Shown in pieces: positions 6,862-14,148 of a stretch of 18,940 nt of DNA. Where the stretch lies: assembly GCA_016199665.1 (NCBI GenBank), contig JACQGG010000175.1:1-18940 (forward strand), given 5' to 3'. Within the stretch, counting starts at the first letter, position 1. Every line of letters begins with the position of its first letter. Under the pieces are notes generated by a model. It had not been told where the DNA came from, ran no database searches, and was given only the letters and a program-made list of their open reading frames with translations. The stretch is from Acidobacteriota bacterium (GTDB lineage: Bacteria > Acidobacteriota > UBA6911 > JACQSX01). The translations under genes and the position numbers were made by a program.

Positions 6862-9800
6862 ATGGGTCGACTTGTTCGCCGCTTTTCGCCACTTCCGCTT
6901 TTCGCCCTGGTCTTTCTCTTTGCCGCCGGCAATCCCTGGATCCTGGCGCAGCTCACCACTGCGGCCGTCTCCGGAAACACAAGGGACTCCAGCGGCGGCG
7001 TCGTGCCCGGCGCCACCGTCACCGTCAAGAATACGGATACCGGCCTGGTCCGGACCGCGATTACCGACGACCAGGGCCGGTATCACCTGCTGCAGCTTCC
7101 TCTGGGCAACTATGAAGTGGCGGTTGAACTGGTCGGGTTTCAGCGCGAGATCCGGTCGGGCATTCAGCTCACCGTGGGGCGGGAAGCGGTCGTTGACTTT
7201 GTTTTGAAGGTGGGGGAGGTCACGGAAACTGTCACGGTTTCCTCCGAGGCCGCCCTGATCGAGACGACAACCTCGTCGCTCTCCGGGCTGGTCGATGACA
7301 GACAAATCAGAGATCTGCCCCTCAATGGACGCAGCCTGGAGCAGCTTGCCGCGCTGCAACCCGGGGTCACCCTGGCCCGGGGATCGGACACGCCGGGCCG
7401 CTTTAACATCGGCGGCTCGCGCATCTACCAAACCAAGTATCTCCTGGATGGTTCCGACATTGTGCCCAGCGGCGGCGGCGCGCCGGGAAGCGTGGCCGGC
7501 GTTTTTTTGGGCGTTGAAGCCATCCGGGAGTTTAGAGTTCTGGTCAATAATTTCAGCGCCGAGTTCACCGGCTCCGGCGGCGTATTGAGCGCCGTGACCC
7601 GATCGGGCACGAATGAATTCCACGGCGCCGCATTCGAATTTCATCGCAACAGCGCCTTGGATGCCAGAAACTTCTTCGATCCAGGACGCAAACCTCCCGC
7701 GTTCAAGCGGCATCAGTTTGGATTCTCTCTGGGGGGGCCCATAAGAAAGGACCAGACGTTTTTCTTCGTCAACTACGAAGGCTTCAGAGAGCGGCTGACC
7801 AATACCGTCATCTCCAATGTTCCGACCGCCCTGGCGCGACAGGGGGGCCTTCCCCGGTCGCGGATCGTAGTGAATCCGGCCATCGAGCCTTATCTGAAGT
7901 TTGTGCCCCTCCCCAACGGCCGCGACAACGGCGATGGAACCGGAGAATTTATCGGCTCGCAGAGAACCCCGGCCGACGACAACTATTTCATGGTGAGAAT
8001 AGATCAGAACTTTTCGTCCAAGGATTCTCTTTACGCCCGCTATACGTTTGACAACGCGTCAAAGCCCCTGCCGGCAAATCCGGGAATCCTCCAACAGGTC
8101 CGTCAGTCGCGAGATCAATATTTCATGCTTGAGGAGACGAGGATTTTCTCGCCGAGCGTGCTCAACACGCTTCGGGTTGCGGCCAACCGCACTGTCACCA
8201 AGTCATTTTGCGAGCAGCTCGTCCCGATCCCTTCCAATCTGGACCTGGTTCCCGGCAGAGCCTTCGGGACAGGCGGAGGGTTCGATATGACGGCCTTTGG
8301 ATTTACCGGCCTGACGCTGTGCGCGACCACTGCGCCGCAGTTCAACTTCAACAATTTGTATGAGCTGGCGGAGAACATTACCTGGAACGCAGGCCGGCAC
8401 TCCATTAAGACGGGGTTGCTGGTCAGAAACGTCCGCCTCAACATTACAAACTGGGCCTCTTATTCGGGGGAGTACACCTTTAATTCTTTGGAGGCTTTCC
8501 TGCTGGGACAGCCGAATCTGTTCCGCGCCACCTTTCCCGACGCCGACGCGACTCGTTCCTGGCGGCAGACATTGTACGGCTTCTACGTTCAAGATGATTT
8601 GAAGCCCACCCCCCACCTCACCTTGAACGCGGGTCTGCGATATGAATTCACAACCGGTCCCATCGAAGCGCATGGCCGATCCGCCCGTCTCCTGAACATT
8701 CTGGACCCCGCGACAACCGTCCTCGGTCGAAAGCCGTTTGTCGAAACGAGCAAGACCGACTTTGGTCCCCGCGTCGGCTTTGCGTGGGATCCATCCGGCA
8801 GCGGGAAGCTCTCTTTGCGGGGCGGATTCGGGGTTTTCTTTGAGCAAGTCATGGCCAACACTTACGCCGGCATCGAAGGCGTGCGCCAGCCCCCCTTTTT
8901 CAGGCGGGCCAATCTGACCAGTCCGCCCTTTCCAAACGCTTTTCAGATCATAGAGAGATTTCCGGCGGAAAACACTGTCAACACCTTTTCTCCCACCGCT
9001 TCTCCTTACACGATGCAGTTCAACTTGAACGTTCAACGGGAATTGGCTCAAGGACTTGTCCTTTCGGTCGCCTATATGGGATCGCGCGGCGTTCATTTGC
9101 ACCGGGGGGCAGATCAGAATTCGGCCGTGCCGGTGATCCAGGCGGATGGGCGCAAGTTTTTCCCTGCGAATTCCCAAAGAAGAAATCCATTTTTTGGAGA
9201 GACCATCCACATCATGACCGACGCCCAGTCCTGGTACCACGGGATGGTCGTCAGCGCCAGAAAGCGGCTCAGCGGGGGAAATCAATTTCAAATTTCCTAC
9301 ACCATGGCAAAGGCGACCGACGAATCCTCCACCAAGAGCGCTCCGGAGGGTCGCAATACTTCCCGCAACACCATGGATCCGGAAGATCTGAAACGGGACC
9401 ACAGCCTTTCAGGCAATCACGTGGGGCACAACCTTGTTGTCAACTATACGTATGGACTGCCGTTGGGAAGGGGAAGGCGCCTGGCGAGCAATCTTCCGGT
9501 TTTTGCGGACAAGCTTGTCGGCGGGTGGCAAATCAATGGGATCATGACGACCGCCTCGGGAATTCCGCTGAACGTCGAGCTCGGCTTCAACGCAGCTCGC
9601 AACGCGCAGGTCCGGGCGATCGGCTTCCACCAAAGGCCTGATCTGGTGGCCGGACGAAGCAACAACCCCGTGCTCGGAGGCCCGGATAAATACATGGACC
9701 CGGGCTCCTTTAGCGTCCCGGTTGCAGGCTACTACGGCAATCTCGGGAGGAACACCCTGCTCGGTCCCAGTTTTGTCAATTTCGACCTTGCCCTGGTCAA

Positions 9801-9999
9801 GAACACGTCGATCCGGGAGAATAAGCAGGTGGAATTTCGAGCCGAGATGTTCAATCTGATGAACCATGCAAACTTCGGCGTTCCGGCCCACGTCATTTTC
9901 AACAATTTCAGCGGCGTGCCCCTGGGGAGCTTTGGAAGGATTACAACGACGGTGACCACGGCGCGACAGATTCAGTTCGGGCTGAAGATTTCTTTCTGA
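6862..9999 (+). CDS. Oar-like TonB-dependent receptor, paralog 1
   Basis: This 1045-residue outer-membrane protein is of the type greatly expanded in Acidobacteriota. Residues 1-29 are a signal peptide with likely cleavage at ILA/Q. Residues of about 33-115 form a carboxypeptidase-regulatory-like (CarboxypepD_reg) domain: VSGNTRDSSGGVVPGATVTV, then GRYHLLQLPLGNYEVAVELV. A plug domain follows from about 140 (DRQIRDLPLNGRSLEQLAAL, later YLLDGSD and GVEAIREFRVL). The rest is a long beta-barrel with motifs such as FGFSLGGPIRKDQTFFFVNYEG and TLYGFYVQDDLK, ending in aromatic GLKISF as outer-membrane strands do. The ligand is unknown; uptake of glycans, peptides or metal complexes is possible. The gene is monocistronic and has its own strong promoter. 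Confidence 0.92.
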   Translation: MGRLVRRFSPLPLFALVFLFAAGNPWILAQLTTAAVSGNTRDSSGGVVPGATVTVKNTDTGLVRTAITDDQGRYHLLQLPLGNYEVAVELVGFQREIRSGIQLTVGREAVVDFVLKVGEVTETVTVSSEAALIETTTSSLSGLVDDRQIRDLPLNGRSLEQLAALQPGVTLARGSDTPGRFNIGGSRIYQTKYLLDGSDIVPSGGGAPGSVAGVFLGVEAIREFRVLVNNFSAEFTGSGGVLSAVTRSGTNEFHGAAFEFHRNSALDARNFFDPGRKPPAFKRHQFGFSLGGPIRKDQTFFFVNYEGFRERLTNTVISNVPTALARQGGLPRSRIVVNPAIEPYLKFVPLPNGRDNGDGTGEFIGSQRTPADDNYFMVRIDQNFSSKDSLYARYTFDNASKPLPANPGILQQVRQSRDQYFMLEETRIFSPSVLNTLRVAANRTVTKSFCEQLVPIPSNLDLVPGRAFGTGGGFDMTAFGFTGLTLCATTAPQFNFNNLYELAENITWNAGRHSIKTGLLVRNVRLNITNWASYSGEYTFNSLEAFLLGQPNLFRATFPDADATRSWRQTLYGFYVQDDLKPTPHLTLNAGLRYEFTTGPIEAHGRSARLLNILDPATTVLGRKPFVETSKTDFGPRVGFAWDPSGSGKLSLRGGFGVFFEQVMANTYAGIEGVRQPPFFRRANLTSPPFPNAFQIIERFPAENTVNTFSPTASPYTMQFNLNVQRELAQGLVLSVAYMGSRGVHLHRGADQNSAVPVIQADGRKFFPANSQRRNPFFGETIHIMTDAQSWYHGMVVSARKRLSGGNQFQISYTMAKATDESSTKSAPEGRNTSRNTMDPEDLKRDHSLSGNHVGHNLVVNYTYGLPLGRGRRLASNLPVFADKLVGGWQINGIMTTASGIPLNVELGFNAARNAQVRAIGFHQRPDLVAGRSNNPVLGGPDKYMDPGSFSVPVAGYYGNLGRNTLLGPSFVNFDLALVKNTSIRENKQVEFRAEMFNLMNHANFGVPAHVIFNNFSGVPLGSFGRITTTVTTARQIQFGLKISF

Positions 10000-10003
10000 A
10001 ATC

Positions 10004-10079
10004 CGTCACAGAGCCGCGCGCGCAAGCAAGCGGCGCGCGCTAACTCATTAGAAGTGCCGCGCCGCTCCCTGACGGTCGC
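10004..10079 (+). repeat. Palindromic intergenic repeat, truncated copy
   Basis: This stretch begins five bases after the receptor stop and aligns with the reverse complement of 2559-2654, sharing CGTCACAGAGC, AAGCGGCGCGC, TAACTC, CCGCGCCG and GGTCGC in order. The inner GC-rich part (about 10013-10040) can form a strong hairpin. The far terminal inverted repeat is missing: homology stops where the group II intron remnant begins. Confidence 0.5.
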
Positions 10080-10084
10080 ATGCG

Positions 10085-10176
10085 CCGGTACGGGAGAGCC
10101 GGATGCGGGAAATCTGCACGTCCGGTTCGACAAGGGGAGAGGCCGTGCGTCCACTGCACGCCCTCTCCTACTCTAC
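10085..10176 (+). mobile_element. Group II intron 3' remnant (domains V and VI)
   Basis: Positions 10096-10128 have the form of bacterial group II intron domain V. GAGCCGGA carries the catalytic AGC, a TGCGG-type inner stem with a GAAA-containing loop follows, and CGTCCGGTTC closes it, giving about 33 nt. Next is a domain VI-like hairpin (10134-10168; GGAGAGG...GCACGCCCTCTCC). The end CTACTCTAC (10168-10176) is typical of bacterial class C-type introns. No domains I-IV and no reverse transcriptase gene are present in the window, so this is a dead 3' fragment. It directly abuts a hairpin-forming repeat, which fits the habit of class C introns of inserting after stem-loops. Confidence 0.7.
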
Positions 10177-10177
10177 C

Positions 10178-10269
10178 GCGAGGTCGCAGAGTTGCGCGGA
10201 GAACTACGCTTCTGCGCATGCTCTGCGCCCTCCGCGCCTCTGCGGTGAGCCCAAAAGTGATTCTTGCAC
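10178..10269 (-). repeat. CTCTGCG-type dispersed repeat, copy A
   Basis: The reverse complement of this stretch matches 18833-18940: GTGCAA-AATCACTT (13 of 14), TTGGG, CTCACCGC, GAGGGCGCAGAG, TGCGCAGA and TCTCCGCG occur in the same order. It has the look of widespread bacterial fold-back repeats built of CTCTGCG/CGCAGAG units. It encodes nothing and lies between the intron remnant and the RNase PH gene. Confidence 0.55.
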
Positions 10270-10375
10270 TGGACAGGAGCTAGAGCCTCGGCCCCCGGCC
10301 CCGGACACCCGAAGCTGATCCCCGCCCCCAAAAACCCCGCTCCACATCGCTGCCGCGTCATGGTAATGTTTAGTC

Positions 10376-11149
10376 ATGCGCCGCGACGGAAGAAGGCCCG
10401 ACCAGCTTCGCGCCATTCACATGGAGCCGGATTTCATCAAGCATGCGGAAGGGTCCTGCCTGGTTGTGACCGGCGACACCCGGGTCGTCTGCACGGCCAG
10501 CGTCGAAGACAAGGTTCCGCCCCATCAAAAGGGAACAGGCAAGGGCTGGGTCAGCTCCGAGTACGGCATGCTCCCCCGTTCCACCGGCACCCGCATGCAG
10601 CGCGAGGTCAACCGCGGGAAGCCCTCCGGACGCACGCACGAAATTCAGCGCCTCATCGGACGCGCGCTGCGCTCGGTGACGCGCCTGGAAGGACTGGGGG
10701 AGCGGACGGTCTGGATCGACTGCGACGTGATTCAAGCCGACGGCGGAACCCGAACCGCCTCCATCACCGGCTCTTTTGTCGCCCTGGCTTTGGCGCTGCA
10801 GAAAATGGCGGATGCCAGGCAGATTGCGCACGTCCCCCTGACCGACTTTGTGGCGGCGACCAGCGTGGGAATCATCAACGCCGTTGCGCTTCTCGACTTG
10901 AACTACGAGGAAGACTCCTCAGCCGACGTCGACATGAATGTGGTGATGACCGGGAGGGGGTTGTTCGTGGAAATTCAGGGCACCGCCGAAAAGACCGCCT
11001 TCAATGCGACCCAACTACAGGAACTGCTGGCCCTTTCAGAGAAAGGGATTCGCCGGCTGATCCAGATCCAAACCGAGGTGCTGAAATCCAAGGTGGATCT
11101 AAGCTGCGTCCAGGATCCGTTTGCCGCCATCAACAGCCGCCGGCTGTAG
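10376..11149 (+). CDS. rph: Ribonuclease PH
   Basis: This 257-residue protein is a full-length RNase PH, a phosphate-dependent 3'-5' exoribonuclease that trims the 3' ends of tRNA precursors in the cytoplasm as a hexamer. It begins RRDGRRPDQLRAIHMEPDF and contains GWVSSEYGMLPRSTGTRMQRE, which holds conserved substrate-contact arginines. It also has the family signature CDVIQADGGTRTASITG near residue 120, followed by VGIINAVALLDLNYEEDSSADVDMNV, the aspartate-rich active-site strand. The ATG at 10376 gives the standard N-terminus; no clear Shine-Dalgarno is present. The following amidase gene begins within or immediately after the last codons of rph, suggesting co-transcription. Confidence 0.96.
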   Translation: MRRDGRRPDQLRAIHMEPDFIKHAEGSCLVVTGDTRVVCTASVEDKVPPHQKGTGKGWVSSEYGMLPRSTGTRMQREVNRGKPSGRTHEIQRLIGRALRSVTRLEGLGERTVWIDCDVIQADGGTRTASITGSFVALALALQKMADARQIAHVPLTDFVAATSVGIINAVALLDLNYEEDSSADVDMNVVMTGRGLFVEIQGTAEKTAFNATQLQELLALSEKGIRRLIQIQTEVLKSKVDLSCVQDPFAAINSRRL

Positions 11150-11156
11150 TGCCGCC

Positions 11157-12665
11157 TTGAATCGTCCCGCCACCGTCACTGTTTTTGCCGCCGTCATCAC
11201 TCTGGGAATCTGGATGTCCAGCGGCCAGGACCTGCAGTTCTTTCGCGACAACCAGCGGCTCAAGATCGAGTCCCGCAAACGGGATGGCGTTGTCTACTAC
11301 CCGCTTCGTGATGTGGCCCGAGTCTTCAGTCTCCCCTGGCAGGAGCGAACCGACCAGGAGTTTCTGCTGCGCGGGCCCCGCGGCAGCATCACTTTCTTCC
11401 GGGACAAGCCGGAAATCCGCGTCAACGGCGAGATGGTCTCGCTGGCGGGCCCCGTCTGGAGACGCCGGGGAGAACAGTGGTACATCACGGTGGATTTCTT
11501 CGACAAGGCGCTGCCGAGAATCGTCGGCGTCGAGTTGAGGCGAAGGTCGGCCACCCTGTTCGACCTGCAGCCGCTTCCGGCCCTGCTTGAAGTAAAAATA
11601 CAAATTTCTGTCTTCCCCGACCACACGCGTCTGACGCTGGAACCGGCGCAGCCGGCCGACTTTCAGATCCGGGACGCAGGAAACGCCGTTGAGATCACCG
11701 CCGCCCGCCGGCGCCTGCGTGCGGTCCTCCCTGCGCTTCCCAACCAGGGATTTATAGCGCGCCTGGCGGCCGACACAGGGGAGAGCGGAGCGCTGCGGGT
11801 GGAGAAAGGCCCGTCGTTCCAGGGCCACCGCGAGCAGACGCTGGAGAATCCCTTCCGCAAGGTGGTTGATTTCTATGGACCGCCTCCCGTGCCTGCAACG
11901 CCTCCGGCGCTTCCACTTCCCGCGGGAACCGACCTCCCGGTGCTCCCTCCCATTGTCGTCTCGCCGGGGATCAGTTCCCCCGCGCTGCAGCCTCAAAAGT
12001 TTGTGCGCCGCCCTACCCGCGGCGTCATTGTGCTGGACGCCGGGCATGGCGGATCGGATCTGGGCGTTCATTCATCCCTGGAGCTGCTGGAAAAAAACCT
12101 GACGGTCGCGCTGGCGCGGCAGCTCAAGACTGAAATAGAAGCAATGAGTTCCTATCGCGTGGTGATCACCCGTGAAGCTGACCTGCCGGTGGGAATCCTG
12201 CAGCGCACGTCCATTGCCAACTCATTTCACGCCGAGGCGTTTGTCAGCCTTCATTTCGGCGGCTCGTACGATGCGGCGGCCCGCGGTGGGAATGCGTATT
12301 TCTACGCGGACTCGGAGCAGAGCATGACCGGTCCGGACGAGAAGAGCGGGGCGCCGGCTGAGGCCAATCCGCGACTGGCTGCGCTTCAGCGCTGGAAGTC
12401 GGGGCAGATTTCCATGCTTCCCCAGAGCCAGGCGCTGGCGGCGCAGTTGCAGGCAAAACTGAACGAGATCTTTGTCACTCCCGACACGCGGGTCGGCGCC
12501 AACGGGTTCTTGGTGTTGCGCGGTTCTGTCTCTCCCGCAGTCATTGTGGAGGCCGGTTATCTGACCAATGCGGAGGACGCGCAGTTTCTGTCGAAAGCGG
12601 AAAATGTAAATAAGGTGGCCATCGCCCTCGCAGTCGGGATCCTGGATTTCCTGCGCTCCCGATGA
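11157..12665 (+). CDS. N-acetylmuramoyl-L-alanine amidase (Amidase_3) with AMIN-like N-terminal region
   Basis: This exported cell-wall hydrolase cleaves the amide bond between N-acetylmuramic acid and L-alanine in peptidoglycan. From a TTG at 11157 the product has about 502 residues and starts with a signal-peptide-like stretch (VTVFAAVITLGIWMSSGQ). An in-frame TTG at 11121, inside rph, would add 12 residues. The N-terminal third resembles copper-amine-oxidase-type stalk domains (YPLRDVARVFSLPW, later RVNGEMVSLAGPVWRR). An AMIN-like beta domain follows, then a proline-rich linker. The Amidase_3 domain starts near residue 290 with IVLDAGHGG (zinc histidine), then LEKNLTVALA (zinc glutamate), SLHFGG (second zinc histidine; SIHAN is more usual) and VEAGYLTN (catalytic glutamate). 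It lies between rph and a GerMN gene. Confidence 0.9.
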   Translation: MNRPATVTVFAAVITLGIWMSSGQDLQFFRDNQRLKIESRKRDGVVYYPLRDVARVFSLPWQERTDQEFLLRGPRGSITFFRDKPEIRVNGEMVSLAGPVWRRRGEQWYITVDFFDKALPRIVGVELRRRSATLFDLQPLPALLEVKIQISVFPDHTRLTLEPAQPADFQIRDAGNAVEITAARRRLRAVLPALPNQGFIARLAADTGESGALRVEKGPSFQGHREQTLENPFRKVVDFYGPPPVPATPPALPLPAGTDLPVLPPIVVSPGISSPALQPQKFVRRPTRGVIVLDAGHGGSDLGVHSSLELLEKNLTVALARQLKTEIEAMSSYRVVITREADLPVGILQRTSIANSFHAEAFVSLHFGGSYDAAARGGNAYFYADSEQSMTGPDEKSGAPAEANPRLAALQRWKSGQISMLPQSQALAAQLQAKLNEIFVTPDTRVGANGFLVLRGSVSPAVIVEAGYLTNAEDAQFLSKAENVNKVAIALAVGILDFLRSR

Positions 12666-12701
12666 GGTTGAGGAAAGGAGATTGGAGCGCGATGGGCGCC
12701 G

Positions 12702-12765
12702 GGGTGCCGGGTGTCGGGTTTTGGGTATCGGCTTCGAGATTGGGGTTTTGGGTTTCGGGTTCGGG
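12702..12765 (+). repeat. G-rich tract with two G-quadruplex-type motifs
   Basis: In the 188-base gap between the amidase and the GerMN gene, four GGG runs at 12702-12725 are separated by 4-base loops (TGCC, TGTC, TTTT). A second set at 12742-12765 has loops TTTT, TTTC and TTC. The surrounding DNA is a degenerate GGGTTTCGGG-like low-complexity repeat. At the left, GGGTGTCGG (12709-12717) is matched by the inverted CCGACACCC near 12817-12825. Confidence 0.5.
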
Positions 12766-12853
12766 CTTTCTGGTGTCGAGTTCCGGATTTCTTGGTTTGC
12801 GGGGCAGGACCCGACATCCGACACCCGCAACTTAAGAAAAGGTCAAGGAGGAG

Positions 12854-13492
12854 ATGGCTAGAAATCCAATGAGAGGCGCTCTGCGGAAGAGAATTCGTGA
12901 GTCACTTCTTTCGACACGGCGCGGCTTCTCCTGGAAGTCTCGGCGCGCAATCTGGATTGCCGCCGCTGTGGTAGCGGGAGTCATCGTGATCAGTCTCCTC
13001 TTCTGGAGGGGGAGCCCGCAGCAGGGCGGCGCCAACGGGGGCGCCGGCCAAGGGAGCATCGAGCGGCAGGAACTGGCGGGAGCCAACCTTGCAAAGATCG
13101 GTGTCAGCGTCTACTTTCGTCAGGCTGGGAGCCGCTCGCTGGCGCCGTCGTCGCGAGACATCTTCGCCGCCCGCTCCCCCGAAGTGCGCGCCCGGCAGTT
13201 GATACAGGCGCTGGTTGAGGGACCGCAGCCGGCGGAAGCCAACCAGGTCGTTGCAGTTCTGCCGAAGGAAGCCAAAGTGCGCCAGATTTATCTACTGAAG
13301 GACGGAACGGCAGTTGTGGATTTTTCCGAAGAAGTTTCAAGCCTGCTTCCCGGCGGCATTGACAGCGAGGCAACCGCCATGGAATCGATCCGCCGTACCC
13401 TACTCGAAAACGTCAAAGAGATCAAGGCCGTCCGTTTTCTGATCAACGGGAAAGATACGGAGACCTTCGCCGGGCATATTGCGATCGGATGA
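12854..13492 (+). CDS. Membrane-anchored GerMN-domain protein
   Basis: This 212-residue protein has a basic cytoplasmic N-terminus, one transmembrane helix (about residues 32-51, AIWIAAAVVAGVIVISLLFW), a Gly-rich linker and an exported GerMN domain (PF10646, about 80-210). The domain shows VSVYFRQAGSRSLAP, RQLIQALVEGP, GTAVVDFSEEV and the C-terminal VRFLINGKDTETFAGHI. GerMN was named for the spore-germination protein GerM, but it is common in non-sporulating bacteria beside cell-wall amidases; its biochemical role is unknown. Here it follows the amidase by 188 bases, which suggests a cell-wall role. A strong AAGGAGG Shine-Dalgarno lies very close to the ATG at 12854. Confidence 0.88.
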   Translation: MARNPMRGALRKRIRESLLSTRRGFSWKSRRAIWIAAAVVAGVIVISLLFWRGSPQQGGANGGAGQGSIERQELAGANLAKIGVSVYFRQAGSRSLAPSSRDIFAARSPEVRARQLIQALVEGPQPAEANQVVAVLPKEAKVRQIYLLKDGTAVVDFSEEVSSLLPGGIDSEATAMESIRRTLLENVKEIKAVRFLINGKDTETFAGHIAIG

Positions 13493-13494
13493 AG

Positions 13495-13683
13495 GATCGC
13501 AGATCGCAAATCGAAAATCGCAGATCGCAAATCGCAAGTTACAATCGCGGATGGGCAAAGTTAGAAGTTTCAGTCGGGGAATTGCGGATCAAGCCTCGCA
13601 GGGAGTCGCTGGCAACCTGGATTTGCGATTTGCTATATTTCCGATTTGCGATTATTTGCGATCTGCGATTTGTGATCTGCGAC
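13495..13683. repeat. Fold-back repeat of GATCGCAAATCG units
   Basis: The left arm has two perfect copies of the 18-mer ATCGCAGATCGCAAATCG (13496-13513 and 13517-13534). The right arm (about 13620-13683) carries the same units in inverted orientation: 13654-13669 is a perfect 16-base complement of 13496-13511. The arms are separated by roughly 85-140 bases of unrelated sequence. The element starts just after the GerMN stop codon and ends about 20 bases before the tRNA gene. Units are adjacent with no spacer-length unique sequence, so it is not a CRISPR array. Confidence 0.65.
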
Positions 13684-14032
13684 TGGTAAGATGGGTGATG
13701 CACGGAGGCGCCTTCGGGCTGGTGTCCGGCACGGTCTTCAAAACCGTCGGATCGGCGCGAGAGCGTCCGATCGGTGGGTTCAATTCCCATGCGCCTCCGC
13801 CATTCAAATTGAGAAAAGGAAGTGTTTCACAGCGAGCAATCCACTCTGCCACCTGCAACGTGAACTGCAGCCTGCCGGTGGCTGCCAGCAGCGCGACTTC
13901 CCAGGCACTGATGCTGGAGACGTAAACAGCATTTTCCTCGATTGCGCGGTTGACCCGTTTGCGGGCGCGCGGCGAGAGCCGTTCCGGATGGCTGACCAGC
14001 CACACACAGACGTGCGTGTCAACCACGATCAT
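13652..14032 (-). pseudogene. PIN-domain (VapC-like) toxin, 3' end lost at selC
   Basis: The frame opens with MIVVDTHVCVWLVSHPERLSPRAR and continues VYVSSISAWEVALLAATGR. This is the N-terminal half of a VapC-type PIN ribonuclease, with the first catalytic aspartate (D5) and the S-x-x-x-x-E motif in SAWEVALL. About 77 residues are PIN-like. The frame then runs into the complement of the selC 3' end at 13802 and reads antisense through the tRNA and the fold-back repeat to a chance stop at 13652. The C-terminal PIN half, which normally carries the later catalytic aspartates, is missing. The remaining protein cannot have a normal active site, so I call it a pseudogene. Its ATG overlaps the stop of the 39-codon ORF upstream. 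Confidence 0.75.
13704..13802 (+). tRNA. selC: Selenocysteine tRNA (anticodon TCA)
   Basis: The gene shows the hallmarks of bacterial tRNA-Sec. It has an 8-bp acceptor stem (GGAGGCGC 13704-13711 with GCGCCTCC 13791-13798), discriminator G13799 and an encoded CCA (13800-13802). The anticodon stem is ACGGT/ACCGT (13731-13735, 13743-13747) with loop CTTCAAA, placing anticodon TCA at 13738-13740, which reads UGA. A long variable arm (13748-13773) pairs ATCGG with CCGAT and CGC with GCG around a GAGA loop. The T arm is at 13774-13790 with loop TTCAATT. It is serylated and converted to selenocysteinyl-tRNA, which SelB delivers at UGA codons; none of the partner genes is in this window. At 99 nt with CCA it has the usual extra length. 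Confidence 0.93.
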
Positions 14033-14148
14033 GGCAGAGCGTTCCAGTCCTCAGCCCCCACCGGTTCGGTTGGATCCTCATATTTTACGAGCGAGCGGCG
14101 CAGCTTTTTGAGGATGACCGAATCAAGCAGAACGCCGCCTCCACTCAT
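14029..14148 (-). CDS. 39-residue ORF between antitoxin and toxin (antitoxin remnant?)
   Basis: A leftward ATG at 14148-14146 opens a 39-codon frame. Its start lies within the last 26 bases of the ribbon-helix-helix antitoxin gene, and its TGA overlaps the PIN toxin ATG (ATGA). The peptide reads SGGGVLLDSVILKKLRRSL followed by VKYEDPTEPVGAEDWNALP. The acidic, Trp-containing tail looks like the toxin-neutralising end of an antitoxin, and the ATGA overlap is the usual antitoxin-toxin arrangement. The opening VLLDSVIL also recalls the first strand of a PIN domain, so the ORF could be a fusion scar of two modules. Function is inferred only from composition and position. Confidence 0.4.
   Translation of the reverse strand: MSGGGVLLDSVILKKLRRSLVKYEDPTEPVGAEDWNALP

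Noticed and set aside
6820..7713. A 297-codon leftward frame within receptor 1
   Set aside because: It lies antisense to the signal peptide, CarboxypepD_reg and plug domains of a clear receptor gene; such frames are common in GC-rich genes.
13495..13683. CRISPR array (repeats close to a cas2 fragment)
   Set aside because: The repeat units are 12-18 bases, nearly contiguous and in inverted arms; there are no spacers of regular length.
13479..13925. Rightward open frames across the fold-back repeat and selC
   Set aside because: They read through repeat units and through the tRNA gene, and have no homology or start signals.
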